Assembly: GCA_965249005.1 (NCBI GenBank)
Contig: CBDFLD010000010.1
Coordinates: forward strand, 1 to 64,000
Reading direction: 5' to 3'
Length of the DNA: 64,000 nucleotides
DNA from: CBDFLD01 sp965249005
GTDB taxonomy: Bacteria > Acidobacteriota > UBA6911
Shown: in pieces, positions 52,746-61,633 of the stretch
How positions within the stretch are numbered: the stretch's first letter is position 1
Layout: the number at the start of each line of letters is the position of its first letter
Position numbers and translations under genes: made by a program
Notes under the pieces: model-generated
Databases searched by the model: none
What the model saw: the letters and a program-made list of their open reading frames with translations, nothing else
Told to the model about the DNA's origin: nothing

Positions 52746-53449
52746 GTCGGTCTCCTCTTGGAAGTGTTCCCGCCGATGCGGTTCGAACCCGTCTGTGGCC
52801 GGTCCGAGGAATGTGACCCGCTATTCGTGAGCGGAGGATAGCAGACACCAAGAGCGGGAACAATAACGGGCGCGGCCCCGCCTTGTCTGCGTCGACGTGT
52901 CGTTTCTAGAATCTGGACCTGGAAAGGGTGTCCATCGAGATCCGAGCCAGGCAGTCCTCAAGTTTATGCTTCTCCAGCCGATTCTTACGCATGGGGTTAC
53001 ACCTCGGAACTGTCTCGTCGGAACTGTCTCGTCGTCCACTCGCCATATTGCACTTGTCCCTTCTCATCAGTGAGACCAGTGTGTCCTACAATCAATTCTC
53101 TCTAGCTCCGGCCGATCGGCAACGGATCGCGTCGTGTACTTACTTCAAATCAGATTGTTCACATCCCGAAAACATCACGGTATATGAAAGGAATAGCCAA
53201 TTGAGTACTGAGAGCGGCGCTCAGCGAAAACACCTTCGATATCATTCATATCCATTCTCCGCACCTTGGGATGCTGTAATTCTGCGCTCGCTTGTTCACG
53301 CGCCTCAAGCGTAGAGCGTCCACGGTGTACACCGTAGCTCATACCCAAACTACAAATCGAGAAACCGATTCATGCTGATTCCGCCGTTTGCACTCTTTGA
53401 CCGGGTCGTCTGTTGCAGCCATTCGAGTCTTGACAGCTTGCCTGGTTTC
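52746..53449. other. Intergenic stretch without recognised gene
   Basis: A direct repeat GGAACTGTCTCGTC occurs twice near 53008-53033, and there are short frames only. No RNA gene or terminator is convincing. Upstream part probably holds the promoter of the OmpA lipoprotein gene. Confidence 0.45.
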
Positions 53450-53609
53450 TTCAAGTGGTTGGCGCGCGACTGGTATGTCGGCCAAAGAGCGAGCCGACAT
53501 CGGTCGCAAGTGCAGACGACTCGTGCAGGAACGGTTTAGCCTGGCCGCAATGCTGCAGGGGTATCGGGACGTGTATGACGAGCTGCTGGGAACCCAGGCG
53601 CTCCAATAA
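53450..53609 (+). pseudogene. Glycosyltransferase C-terminal remnant
   Basis: KERADIGRKCRRLVQERFSL then AAMLQGYRDVYDELLG matches the end of GT4-type glycosyltransferases (...R-G--ar-rV-e-FSw-----Y--vY--ll). Nothing of the catalytic region precedes it in a usable frame; upstream WLARDWYVGQ is in another frame. Decayed sugar-pathway gene next to an epimerase remnant. Confidence 0.5.
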
Positions 53610-53929
53610 CGTGCGCCCTCCTTTTTTCCCCTTCAAAAGGTCCGGACGGGGCATGCCGCCTGCGTAGGAGTCAAATAAGCCGACACGACTAGCACGCAAA
53701 GGCACATTTCACCATCAATAGTGTCATCCCCAACGCCAAATTGCCGATAAGTACTATCCATTCAGGATGTTGACCTGAGTTGGGAAGTTGACCTGAGTGC
53801 AGCTATCTACTAATAGAGCGGCGTTTCTCACCCGCGGAACGATAAGTATTCAATGACGCGATTTGCCCGCTCCGGATCCAGAATCTGTAGAACGACGGTC
53901 TGGTTGATCGTCGGGCTTCTGGGCCTTCT

Positions 53930-54179
53930 GGACAAGGTGCACCTCTGCCCGCCCTCAGCGTGGCACTACCGAAGCTATCACGAGGCCTTTTACTTCGACC
54001 TGAGCAAGCCAATGAGAGAGCTTGGCTGGAGGCCAAGGTACAGTAACCGAGACAGTCTTATCGCCTCGTATGATTCGTTTCTTTGCTCGACGGAATCGGT
54101 CGAGGGCACCGCCCGGCGATCGACCCATCGCAGGCCGGTTGCGCCGGGCATTCTCAAAGCCTTGAAATATCTTTCCTGA
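53930..54179 (+). pseudogene. NAD-dependent sugar epimerase C-terminal remnant
   Basis: WHYRSYHEAFYFDLSKPMRE then LGWRPRYSNRDSLIASYDSF is the typical C-terminal part of extended-SDR sugar epimerases/dehydratases (FD-SKa-reLGW-P-ys--e-L--sydw). The Rossmann half with GxxGxxG and YxxxK is missing, so it is a fragment. Its stop is one base before the prenyltransferase ATG, suggesting the original order epimerase then prenyltransferase. Confidence 0.6.
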
Positions 54180-54180
54180 C

Positions 54181-55122
54181 ATGCAATCAACGCGAGCAGT
54201 TCCCATTCATGACTCGGCCACAGAGGGATCCGGCCTCTTGAGGAACGTGATCCGGGCAATGCGACCGCGCCAGTGGTCGAAGAACTTGGTCTGTCTGGCC
54301 GGGCTGCTATTCTCGGGTAATCTCATGAACCTCGAGGCCGTATCACTGGCCTTGCTTGGGTTTGCCTGCTTCTGCTTCGCATCGAGTGCCGTATACGTCA
54401 TCAACGACCTCCGCGACATCGAATCCGATCGCGCACATCCGGTCAAGCGGGGGCGACCGATCGCATCGGGGCACCTGCCGATCCCAATCGCCTGGTTCGA
54501 AGCCGCTATCCTCGTGGGCGCTTCGATCGTGCTGTCGTATTTTTTTGGAGCCCGTTTCGGTTGGTTGCTGTGCACCTATCTGGCCCTCAACCTGCTCTAT
54601 TCCTTCTGGATGAAGCAGGTCCCGATCTTGGACGTGATGACGATCGCGTTCGGGTTCGTCTTGCGAGTGCAATCGGGGATCGAAGCAATTCGAGTAGCCG
54701 GGAGCGCCTGGGTCCTACTTTGTATTTTCTTTTTGGTGTTGTTCCTGGCCTTTGGGAAGCGTCGCGGCGAGATCACGAATGCAATGACAAACGGCGAGAA
54801 GGCCGTGCGTGGCGTCCTGCGTTCCTACACACTTCGGTTTCTCGATGTTATGCTGGGGTTATGCGCAACCACGTCACTGGTCTGCTACTCCCTCTACACG
54901 GTCACGGTGCAAGCCGACAAGGCGTTCTTGGTGACAATCTTACCGGTCGCGTTTGGGATCTTCCGCTACATGCTGCTGCTCCTGGTTCAAGCGGACGGAG
55001 AGAGCCCGGACGAGTTGCTGACGCGGGACGTCCCCTTGGGGATCGCCATGTGCCTGTGGGCGCTCCTTTGCGTCGCTGTCCTCTACTTCGGAACTCAAGC
55101 GCCACTGATTCCCTCTCACTGA
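54181..55122 (+). CDS. UbiA-family prenyltransferase (decaprenyl-phosphate phosphoribosyltransferase-like), 313 aa
   Basis: Integral-membrane prenyltransferase. RPRQWSKNLVCLAGLLFSGN at the N-terminus, first Asp motif NDLRDIESDRAHPVKRGRPI, the second segment YSFWMKQVPILDVMTIAFGF, and about nine hydrophobic helices. The RPRQW start and NDLRD-E-DR-HP-K--RP motif are those of DPPR synthase-type enzymes, which make polyprenyl-phosphoribose for cell-wall arabinose or related glycans. The sugar-epimerase remnant upstream supports a glycan role. ATG 54181. Confidence 0.82.
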   Translation: MQSTRAVPIHDSATEGSGLLRNVIRAMRPRQWSKNLVCLAGLLFSGNLMNLEAVSLALLGFACFCFASSAVYVINDLRDIESDRAHPVKRGRPIASGHLPIPIAWFEAAILVGASIVLSYFFGARFGWLLCTYLALNLLYSFWMKQVPILDVMTIAFGFVLRVQSGIEAIRVAGSAWVLLCIFFLVLFLAFGKRRGEITNAMTNGEKAVRGVLRSYTLRFLDVMLGLCATTSLVCYSLYTVTVQADKAFLVTILPVAFGIFRYMLLLLVQADGESPDELLTRDVPLGIAMCLWALLCVAVLYFGTQAPLIPSH

Positions 55123-55142
55123 AGTGACCTCGGCAACGCGAA

Positions 55143-56051
55143 ATGCGCATCGTTCATATCTCGGACCTGCACTTCTGGCACATCACCCTCGATCCTCGTC
55201 GACTCATGGGAAAGCGACTGCTGGGTATGGCGAATCTGATCGTGAACCGGGCACGAAAGTATCGAATGGAAACCATGCCCCGTCTCATCGAACGCATCAT
55301 CGAGATGGGCCCCGACCATGTTCTGGTGACCGGCGACCTGACCACCACGTCTTTGGAGGAAGAGTTCGAAGCCGCCAGATCTTCCTTACAGCCGCTGATC
55401 CAGCAGAACATTCCTCTCTCGGTTCTGCCAGGGAATCACGATCGCTACACGCGACGCTCGGCGCGCGGCCGCCTCTTCGAACAGTACTTTGCCGAATTCG
55501 CGCCGGCCTGTCAGTATCCTTGGTTGAAGGAACTCGGGTCCGAAACCGCCGTACTGGCACTGGATCCCTGCCATCCGAACCCAATCTCGGCAATCGGCAC
55601 GATGGCGGACTCTCAACTGGAGGAAGCACGAGAACTGTTGACGACGGCTTCTCCCCGAATCGAGCGATTACTCGTGGCCTCACACTATCCGGTACGGCTT
55701 CCGGAAGAGATGCGCGTTAGCCGGGGTCATCGCCTGCGTGGCCGCGAGGCCTTTTACCAATTTCTGCAGCAGCACGGCCCCAACATCTTCTGCCATGGAC
55801 ACGTCCACAGCACCTGGGCACTGACTCCGCCTTCGGCACGTGGATTGCTCATCCTCGATCCCGGTGCGGCCTTGAAGAAAAGACCGAAGTCCGGTGTGGA
55901 TTGCAGTCTGCTGGAGATCCTCTTGAATGGTTGGGACGTGACCGTAAGCAAGCACCTCCTTCGAAACGGCCGGTGGGAGGTTGACCGAATGGTCGAATCG
56001 CCGGATTTCTTCAGATCGCGCAACCACGCCACGCCGGTCGGGTCGCGGTAA
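55143..56051 (+). CDS. Calcineurin-like metallophosphoesterase, 302 aa
   Basis: All five metallophosphoesterase motifs are seen: MRIVHISDLHFWH (DxH), HVLVTGDLTTTS (GDx), LSVLPGNHDRYTR (GNHD), VASHYPVRL (H) and FCHGHVHSTW (GHxH). Cytoplasmic by appearance, no signal peptide. The substrate is not evident. Starts 21 bases after the prenyltransferase stop, likely the same transcript. Confidence 0.9.
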   Translation: MRIVHISDLHFWHITLDPRRLMGKRLLGMANLIVNRARKYRMETMPRLIERIIEMGPDHVLVTGDLTTTSLEEEFEAARSSLQPLIQQNIPLSVLPGNHDRYTRRSARGRLFEQYFAEFAPACQYPWLKELGSETAVLALDPCHPNPISAIGTMADSQLEEARELLTTASPRIERLLVASHYPVRLPEEMRVSRGHRLRGREAFYQFLQQHGPNIFCHGHVHSTWALTPPSARGLLILDPGAALKKRPKSGVDCSLLEILLNGWDVTVSKHLLRNGRWEVDRMVESPDFFRSRNHATPVGSR

Positions 56052-56192
56052 TTCAGGCGTGGCGTGGCGTCACTGGAGTCTCCTCAGATCCACGTTTCAA
56101 TCTGCAACTCCTCGTTTGTGCTCGGTAACGTATAATGGCGTCTCGGTTGGCGAACCCAGACGAACAGGTCGAACAGAAAGAGGGGTGCAAAC

Positions 56193-56954
56193 ATGTCCGA
56201 AGAAAACACTCGCGCTGCGGTCGTGACCGGTGCAAGTTCCGGAATTGGTCAGGCAACGGCGCTGGAACTCGCTCGGCGCGGATATCAAATTGCAATTCAC
56301 TACTGCAAGAACGAGACGGGAGCCCGATCGACGTTCGAAAAAGTACGCGAGCTCCCGAATGGCCAGGCGCGGGTATACTCTGCCGACCTGTCAGACCCGA
56401 CACAGGCGAATCAGATGACTGGGCAAATACTAGAAGACTTTGGACGGGTGGACATTCTGGTCAACAATGCCGGCTCCATGGTCGAGCGGAAGCCCCTGGC
56501 AGAAATGGATCACGAGCTCTGGCGACGGATCATGGGCGTCAACCTCGATAGTGTTTTCCTGGTCACTCGTTTTTTGGTGCCACATATGATTTCACAACGC
56601 AGCGGATGCATCGTCAACGTGGCATCGATCGCGGGAAGAAACGGCGGCGCCATGGGTTCCGGAGCCTACGCCACCACAAAGGGCGCCCTCATGACGCTGA
56701 CCCGGGCGATGGCGCGCGAATGGATTACGCACGGCATTCGAGTAAATTGCGTCAATCCGGGCGTCATCGCGACACCTTTTCACGAGAAGTTTACACGGCC
56801 GGAGCTATTCGAGAAGCTGCTCTCGGTAATTCCCGGGAAGAGGGCAGGGACCAGTGAAGAAGTGGCTGGCGCGATCGCTTTCCTTGCCTCCGACGAGGCG
56901 AGTTACATGGTCGGCGAGTGCCTGGAGATCAACGGTGGCATGCTCATGGATTGA
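56193..56954 (+). CDS. SDR-family oxidoreductase (FabG-like), 253 aa
   Basis: Classical short-chain dehydrogenase: AAVVTGASSGIGQATALELA (TGxxxGIG cofactor site), DILVNNAGSMVERKP (NNAG), VNVASIAGRNGG (Ser), AYATTKGALMTLTRAMAR (YxxxK) and the C-terminal GTSEEVAGAIAFLASDEASY with VGECLEINGGMLMD. Could be a 3-oxoacyl-ACP reductase or a sugar/alcohol dehydrogenase. Its last 150 bases overlap the GT9 gene on the other strand. Confidence 0.88.
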   Translation: MSEENTRAAVVTGASSGIGQATALELARRGYQIAIHYCKNETGARSTFEKVRELPNGQARVYSADLSDPTQANQMTGQILEDFGRVDILVNNAGSMVERKPLAEMDHELWRRIMGVNLDSVFLVTRFLVPHMISQRSGCIVNVASIAGRNGGAMGSGAYATTKGALMTLTRAMAREWITHGIRVNCVNPGVIATPFHEKFTRPELFEKLLSVIPGKRAGTSEEVAGAIAFLASDEASYMVGECLEINGGMLMD

Positions 56955-57863
56955 AGCAAACTCGTCGGTCGTCGAGCCGGCTCGAAGCGCCCATACCTGA
57001 TCCCCGATTGGACCCCATTGGGCATGCGCGGTCGAGCGGAACAAGACAACGGAGGGGACGTGAAGCCCTGCCGCGAGATGAGTCACACCGGAATCGTTTC
57101 CGATGAAAACCGCGCAATGCGCCAGCGCGCCTGCAACCACAGAGAGCGGCATATCCCGAGCCAGCATAATACGGGAGGCTGCGGAGTCTCGAGCCACCGA
57201 CTGCGCCAGACCCCGCTCAGCCGGGCCTTCGATGATCAGGAGCTTCGCCGGAGTGTCGGCAAGCAACAGACTGAGGAGCCGCATGAATCCGTCCTCGGAC
57301 CATCGCTTTCCGGGACTTCCCGCGCCAGGGTGCAGCGCCACGATCCTCTCGTCCTTCCAACCCTGCGCCATCAGCCACGATCGGCCTTGCTCCAAGTGAG
57401 CATCGTGGAGGAAAACGGTGTTCCTCCTGTCCACATCCAGGGCACCAGTCGAGGGAGTGAGCGCCGTCAGTGGGGCCAAGGAGTCCAGAAAGATCTGTGA
57501 GACGTGACGACTCTCACCGCTTTCGGGCATCCAGGGTGCCACGAGCGCTCCAGAATGAACCCAGAGAAATGCTCTCCGGAAAGCTTGGTCCTTGCTTCCG
57601 GTCCAGGAGACAATTCGGTCGAAAGACCGCCACCATCGTACCTCCTGATCGGGAATCGGGCCTTCGGCGCGGAGGCGATGCAGAGGCAGCGTCGTCAGAG
57701 ATACAACAACTTCGGCGCAGCCGCGCGAGACGACCTCCAGGAAGTCGGTGTTGCCTGCCAGTACCAGGTGGGTTTGCGGAAAATGGCGTCGTAACGCTCG
57801 AAGAGCGGGTAAGGAGAGAATGACATCCCCGAGAGCGCCGGGGTGCAGGACCAAGATCCTCAC
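56805..57863 (-). CDS. GT9 heptosyltransferase-like glycosyltransferase, 352 aa
   Basis: LPS heptosyltransferase-type: RILVLHPGALGDVILSLPAL, then VALHPGAGSPGKRWSEDGFM and CAVFIGNDSGVTHLAAGLHV (donor-binding). GTG 57863 overlaps the Mrp stop by one base. The last part, after about residue 313 (ASIHEHATVDLQALADHVTR), still looks native, but the final 30 residues are low in similarity and run 150 bases into the convergent SDR gene, so the original stop may have been lost. ADP-heptose transfer to lipid A core is the usual role. Confidence 0.82.
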   Translation of the reverse strand: MRILVLHPGALGDVILSLPALRALRRHFPQTHLVLAGNTDFLEVVSRGCAEVVVSLTTLPLHRLRAEGPIPDQEVRWWRSFDRIVSWTGSKDQAFRRAFLWVHSGALVAPWMPESGESRHVSQIFLDSLAPLTALTPSTGALDVDRRNTVFLHDAHLEQGRSWLMAQGWKDERIVALHPGAGSPGKRWSEDGFMRLLSLLLADTPAKLLIIEGPAERGLAQSVARDSAASRIMLARDMPLSVVAGALAHCAVFIGNDSGVTHLAAGLHVPSVVLFRSTAHAQWGPIGDQVWALRAGSTTDEFASIHEHATVDLQALADHVTRLVGGKESDRASHFFTGPCPLPGNYREQLLE

Positions 57864-58963
57864 TACTGAATGATCATCGTGTTGAGATTGTTCAGGTTGG
57901 CGATACTCACCTGCGCCGCCGCATTCTTGGCGATCTGATGGAACGCCTGTCCCACTGCAGACGCAGGCTCGGCTAGCACGACGGGCTTGCCGGCATCCCC
58001 TCCTTCCCGAACACCCAGATTCAGTGGCACCTCACCGAGGAAGGGAACGTTGAATTTCTTCGCCGTGATCTCCCCGCCGCCATGGCTGAACACCTCTGTG
58101 CGATGATCGCAGTTCGGGCATTGAAAGTAGGACATGTTCTCCACGACACCCAGAATCTCGACGCGAACCTGTTGAAACATGAGAATTGCCTTCCTGGCAT
58201 CCTGAAGGGCAACATCTTGAGGAGTGCTCACGACAATGGCTCCCATCAACGGAACCGTTTGGGTCAGCGTGAGCTGGACGTCTCCGGTCCCCGGCGGAAG
58301 ATCAATCAAGAGATAATCTTGTTCGCCCCAGTCCACCTGGCGCACGAACTGTTGGATCACGCTGTGGAGCATCGGCCCGCGCCAGATCACCGGTGTCTCG
58401 TCGGTGGTAAGAAATCCCATCGACATGAGGTTCACGCCGTAGCGGCTCAACGGTTGAATTCGCTTGTCGACGGCCTGGGGACGACCGGTCACTCCCATCA
58501 TCATTGGAATATTCGGTCCGTACACATCCGCATCCATCAGGGCCACCCGGGCACCCATCTCGGCCAAAGCCACCGCCAGATTCGCGGTCACGGTGCTCTT
58601 GCCCACACCTCCCTTCCCGCTACCGACGGCGATGATGTTCTTGACTCCTGGGATCCCCTGCTTGCCGGCACCTTGCGAGCCCGCCGTGACGACCGAGGTC
58701 ACCTGAATCTCAACCGCGTCGACACCTTCCACTCTCAGCGCGGCGGCCCTCGCGTCTCGTTCCAGTTGCTCTTTGGCCGGGCACGCCGGCGTGGTGAGCT
58801 GCAGTGTAAACTGCGCGTTGGTGCCCTGAACCTTCAGCTCCTTGACAAAATCGAGTGAGACGATGTTCCGTCCCAGGTCCGGATCCATTACTGTTTCAAG
58901 AGCCTTCAGGACCGCGGTTTCCAACGGCGACGGGGGACTGGCGTTCGATGATTGCTGATTCAT
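57863..58963 (-). CDS. mrp: Mrp/ApbC P-loop iron-sulfur carrier, 366 aa
   Basis: Iron-sulfur cluster carrier/assembly ATPase. N-terminal FSCA/DUF59 domain (LETAVLKALETVMDPDLGRN). Deviant Walker A IIAVGSGKGGVGKSTVTANL, DADVYGPNIPMMMG, LLIDLPPGTGDVQLTLTQT, VVSTPQDVAL and the CPNC motif (FQCPNCDHRTEV). Full length and intact. Separated from ndk only by the IS256 element. Confidence 0.93.
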   Translation of the reverse strand: MNQQSSNASPPSPLETAVLKALETVMDPDLGRNIVSLDFVKELKVQGTNAQFTLQLTTPACPAKEQLERDARAAALRVEGVDAVEIQVTSVVTAGSQGAGKQGIPGVKNIIAVGSGKGGVGKSTVTANLAVALAEMGARVALMDADVYGPNIPMMMGVTGRPQAVDKRIQPLSRYGVNLMSMGFLTTDETPVIWRGPMLHSVIQQFVRQVDWGEQDYLLIDLPPGTGDVQLTLTQTVPLMGAIVVSTPQDVALQDARKAILMFQQVRVEILGVVENMSYFQCPNCDHRTEVFSHGGGEITAKKFNVPFLGEVPLNLGVREGGDAGKPVVLAEPASAVGQAFHQIAKNAAAQVSIANLNNLNTMIIQ

Positions 58964-59014
58964 GGCTAAAATATAGCCTGGGCGCCGACCACTGTCAAAT
59001 TGCGGGGGTTATCG

Positions 59015-60319
59015 GGTCATGTCAAGCTGCTTGTGTAAAAAGGTCGAGGGTACGAGTTGGTCGTTGTTCCTTCCAATCGAGATTGAATCGATGGAAGATC
59101 GAGTAAATGATTCTGTCGACACTCTGGACATTAACAAAGCAAACCATCGGACGCGTTCTCCGTCGAACCTCAACGAAGCAGCGTTCGATGACGTTGGTGG
59201 TTCGTAGCTTCTTCCACAGAGGCCGTGGGAAGCTGTAAAAGGCCAGTAACTCAGGGAGATCCTTCTCCAATCGATTCACCATCTTCGGATAATCCTTGTG
59301 CCAGCAACGCTTCAGCCTCCTGAAAGCTGTCAGTGCATCCCGACGGCTATCGGCCTGGTAGATGGCCCGTGCATCCTGCTTGATCTGGTCTCGATCGCAC
59401 TTTCGGACTGAATTGACGATGTTTCGCATCTTATGTGCCCAGCAGCGTTGGTGCTGAGCTCTCGGATAGATCGTTTCAATGGCCGCTGCCAGACCTGCAC
59501 AGCCGTCGGTCACAATCAGCTCGAGGTTATCTCCCTCTATACCACGCCGGTACAGATCTCCTAAGAGTCCTTCCCAGGCAGCTTGACTCTCTCCACTGCT
59601 GCGCATAAATGCCAAAAGCTGCCGGCTACCATCCGCTCTCACCCCGTAGGCCACCAGCATCTGCACCCGTTTCCGCCCACTCGGACGTCTTACCCTCAGA
59701 CTCACTCCGTCCAGAAACAGTGTCTTCCATTCGTCACTCAACCGAGCTCGGTGAAATCGCTGTACTGCTTCATCTAGCTCTCGTGTCAGCTGCGATACCG
59801 TCTGTGCACTGACAACTTCTCCCGTCATGATCGCCACAATCCGTCCCACCGTCCGTGTGCTGATTCCTCTGAGAAACGCCTCTCGTATCAGCAACGTTAC
59901 CTCGTCAGCTCGTCGTTGAAACCGTTGTAATCCCTTCGGGAGAAAATTCTTGTTCCGGCTCCGGGCAATCCGCAACCGTAACGTTCCAAAGCGGGTCACA
60001 AAGTCCCGTTCATAGTATCCATTGCGGTACTCTCTCTTTCTCTGCCCACCTCTTTCATACCATCCAAAGCCACAATAACGGTCTCTCTGCCGCTGTGATT
60101 CAGTCTCGAAATACCGTTTCCACGCCAGCTTTGTCTTGCTATACACATCTCCCCAAAAGTCTTCTTTTACCTCATCAAGGAAATGTTGGAATTGTTCGGT
60201 CATCGGTGTTAATTTCGCCATTGGGTGTAAGCTCCTTTCTTGGAGTTGGTTTTTGCCATCGCAGCGAAAAAACCAAACTTACACCCTCTTTCTTTTTACA
60301 CAAGCAAAGTTACATCACC
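59015..60319 (-). mobile_element. Complete IS256-family insertion sequence, 1305 bp
   Basis: Inverted ends (59015-59051 and 60283-60319, about 29 of 37 matches, both beginning GG) are flanked by a perfect 9-bp duplication GGGTTATCG (59006-59014 and 60320-60328). IS256-type elements make 8-9 bp duplications. The right duplication contains the ndk stop codon (60323-60325), which is therefore preserved. One intact transposase gene. Confidence 0.95.
59022..60221 (-). CDS. IS256-family transposase (Mutator type), 399 aa
   Basis: DDE transposase with the IS256 pattern: ERDFVTRFGTLRLRIARSRN, TVGRIVAIMTGEVVSAQTVS, LFLDGVSLRVRR (first Asp), LELIVTDGCAGLAAAIETIY (second Asp), HQRCWAHKMRNI (C-H motif), and LRTTNVIERCFVEVRRRT (Glu). 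Its 3' end runs into the left inverted repeat. Intact. Confidence 0.95.
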   Translation of the reverse strand: MAKLTPMTEQFQHFLDEVKEDFWGDVYSKTKLAWKRYFETESQRQRDRYCGFGWYERGGQRKREYRNGYYERDFVTRFGTLRLRIARSRNKNFLPKGLQRFQRRADEVTLLIREAFLRGISTRTVGRIVAIMTGEVVSAQTVSQLTRELDEAVQRFHRARLSDEWKTLFLDGVSLRVRRPSGRKRVQMLVAYGVRADGSRQLLAFMRSSGESQAAWEGLLGDLYRRGIEGDNLELIVTDGCAGLAAAIETIYPRAQHQRCWAHKMRNIVNSVRKCDRDQIKQDARAIYQADSRRDALTAFRRLKRCWHKDYPKMVNRLEKDLPELLAFYSFPRPLWKKLRTTNVIERCFVEVRRRTRPMVCFVNVQSVDRIIYSIFHRFNLDWKEQRPTRTLDLFTQAA

Positions 60320-60322
60320 GGG

Positions 60323-60742
60323 TTATCGGTAGATTTCGAGCTCGGCGAAGAAGTAGGCGATTTCGGATGCCGCGGTTTCAGGGCTATCCGACCCGTGAGC
60401 CGTGTTGCGCTCCACGCTCTCGCCAAAGTCCTTGCGAATCGTACCCGGCTTCGCCTTGGCCGGATCGGTGGCTCCCATCAGAGAGCGCCACTTCGAAATA
60501 GCGTCGTCCCCGGCCAGCACGATCAAGACGATCGGTCCTTCCGACATGAACGACACCAGGCTCTCGAACCAGGGTTGTTTCTGATGAACCGCGTAAAAAC
60601 CTCTGGCCTGGTCCGCGGTGAGGTGGGTCATGCGAAGGGCGCCGATTTCGAGCCCTTCAGCTTCAATGCGCCGGACGATCTCTCCAACCAGTTTTCGTGC
60701 CACTCCGTCGGGCTTGACAATACTCAGTGTCCGCTGGGCCAT
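60323..60742 (-). CDS. ndk: Nucleoside diphosphate kinase, 139 aa
   Basis: Transfers phosphate between NTPs and NDPs through a phosphohistidine. RTLSIVKPDGVARKLVGEIV, SGPIV-type strand (SEGPIVLIVLAGDDAISKWR), GTIRKDFGESVERNTAHGSD (catalytic His in NTAHGSDS). Full length. Lies four bases downstream of sucD, same strand, so sucC-sucD-ndk form an operon. The stop abuts the IS256 duplication. Confidence 0.96.
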   Translation of the reverse strand: MAQRTLSIVKPDGVARKLVGEIVRRIEAEGLEIGALRMTHLTADQARGFYAVHQKQPWFESLVSFMSEGPIVLIVLAGDDAISKWRSLMGATDPAKAKPGTIRKDFGESVERNTAHGSDSPETAASEIAYFFAELEIYR

Positions 60743-60746
60743 TACG

Positions 60747-61625
60747 TTACGATGCCTCCCTCAAGATCTCGGCCGCCTTGTCCCCAATTTCCGCCGGGCT
60801 TCGAACCACGTGGAGCCCAGCCGAACTCATGGCTTCCATTTTTTCCTCTGCTGTTCCTTTGCCCCCCGCAATGATAGCTCCAGCGTGGCCCATTCTCCGA
60901 CCTGGCGGGGCAGTCTGACCGGCCACGAACCCAACAACTGGCTTGCGCATGTTTTCCTTGATGTAGAGCGCCGCTTCTTCCTCGGCAGTGCCACCGATCT
61001 CGCCGATCATGACCACGAGATGAGTGTCGGGGTCCCGATTGAACAGTTCCAGGGCGTCTATGAAGCTTGTCCCGATAATGGGGTCCCCCCCAATGCCAAT
61101 GCAGGTCGATTGTCCAACGCTCTTGCGCGAGAGCTGACCGACGCCTTCGTAGGTCAATGTACCGCTGCGCGAGACGACACCGACGTGGCCCGCCTGGAAG
61201 ATGCGGGCGGGCATGATCCCCATCTTGCACAGGCCGGGGCTGATGATGCCCGGGCAGTTCGGACCGATGAGCCGGCTGGACGAACGGGAAAGCGCAGCCG
61301 CGACCCGGACCATGTCCAGGGTCGGAATCCCTTCCGTGATGCAAACGATCAGTGGAACCTCCACGGCCGCCGCTTCCATGATCGCATCGGCCGCGAAAGG
61401 CGGCGGAACAAAGATCAAGGAAGCTTCGGCCCGTTCTCTCTCCACAGCCTCCTCGACCGAATGGAACACCGGGATCCCTTCATGCTGCGTGCCGCCTTTT
61501 CCCGGCGTGACGCCGGCCACTACCTGGGTGCCATATTCGATACATTGCTGCGTATGGAAAGAGCCTTCCCGCCCAGTGATCCCCTGGACCACAACCCTGG
61601 TCTTGTCGTTTACGAGTATCGCCAC
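60747..61625 (-). CDS. sucD: Succinate-CoA ligase alpha subunit, 292 aa
   Basis: Citric-acid-cycle enzyme, alpha chain. CoA-binding domain VVVQGITGREGSFHTQQCIE and GKGGTQHEGIPVFHSVEEAV; ligase part GPNCPGIISPGLCKMG, GTLTYEGVGQLS, and the phosphohistidine loop RRMGHAGAIIAGGKGTAEEK. Works with SucC to make ATP/GTP from succinyl-CoA. Starts eight bases after the sucC stop. Confidence 0.96.
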   Translation of the reverse strand: MAILVNDKTRVVVQGITGREGSFHTQQCIEYGTQVVAGVTPGKGGTQHEGIPVFHSVEEAVERERAEASLIFVPPPFAADAIMEAAAVEVPLIVCITEGIPTLDMVRVAAALSRSSSRLIGPNCPGIISPGLCKMGIMPARIFQAGHVGVVSRSGTLTYEGVGQLSRKSVGQSTCIGIGGDPIIGTSFIDALELFNRDPDTHLVVMIGEIGGTAEEEAALYIKENMRKPVVGFVAGQTAPPGRRMGHAGAIIAGGKGTAEEKMEAMSSAGLHVVRSPAEIGDKAAEILREAS

Positions 61626-61633
61626 AAATGCTC

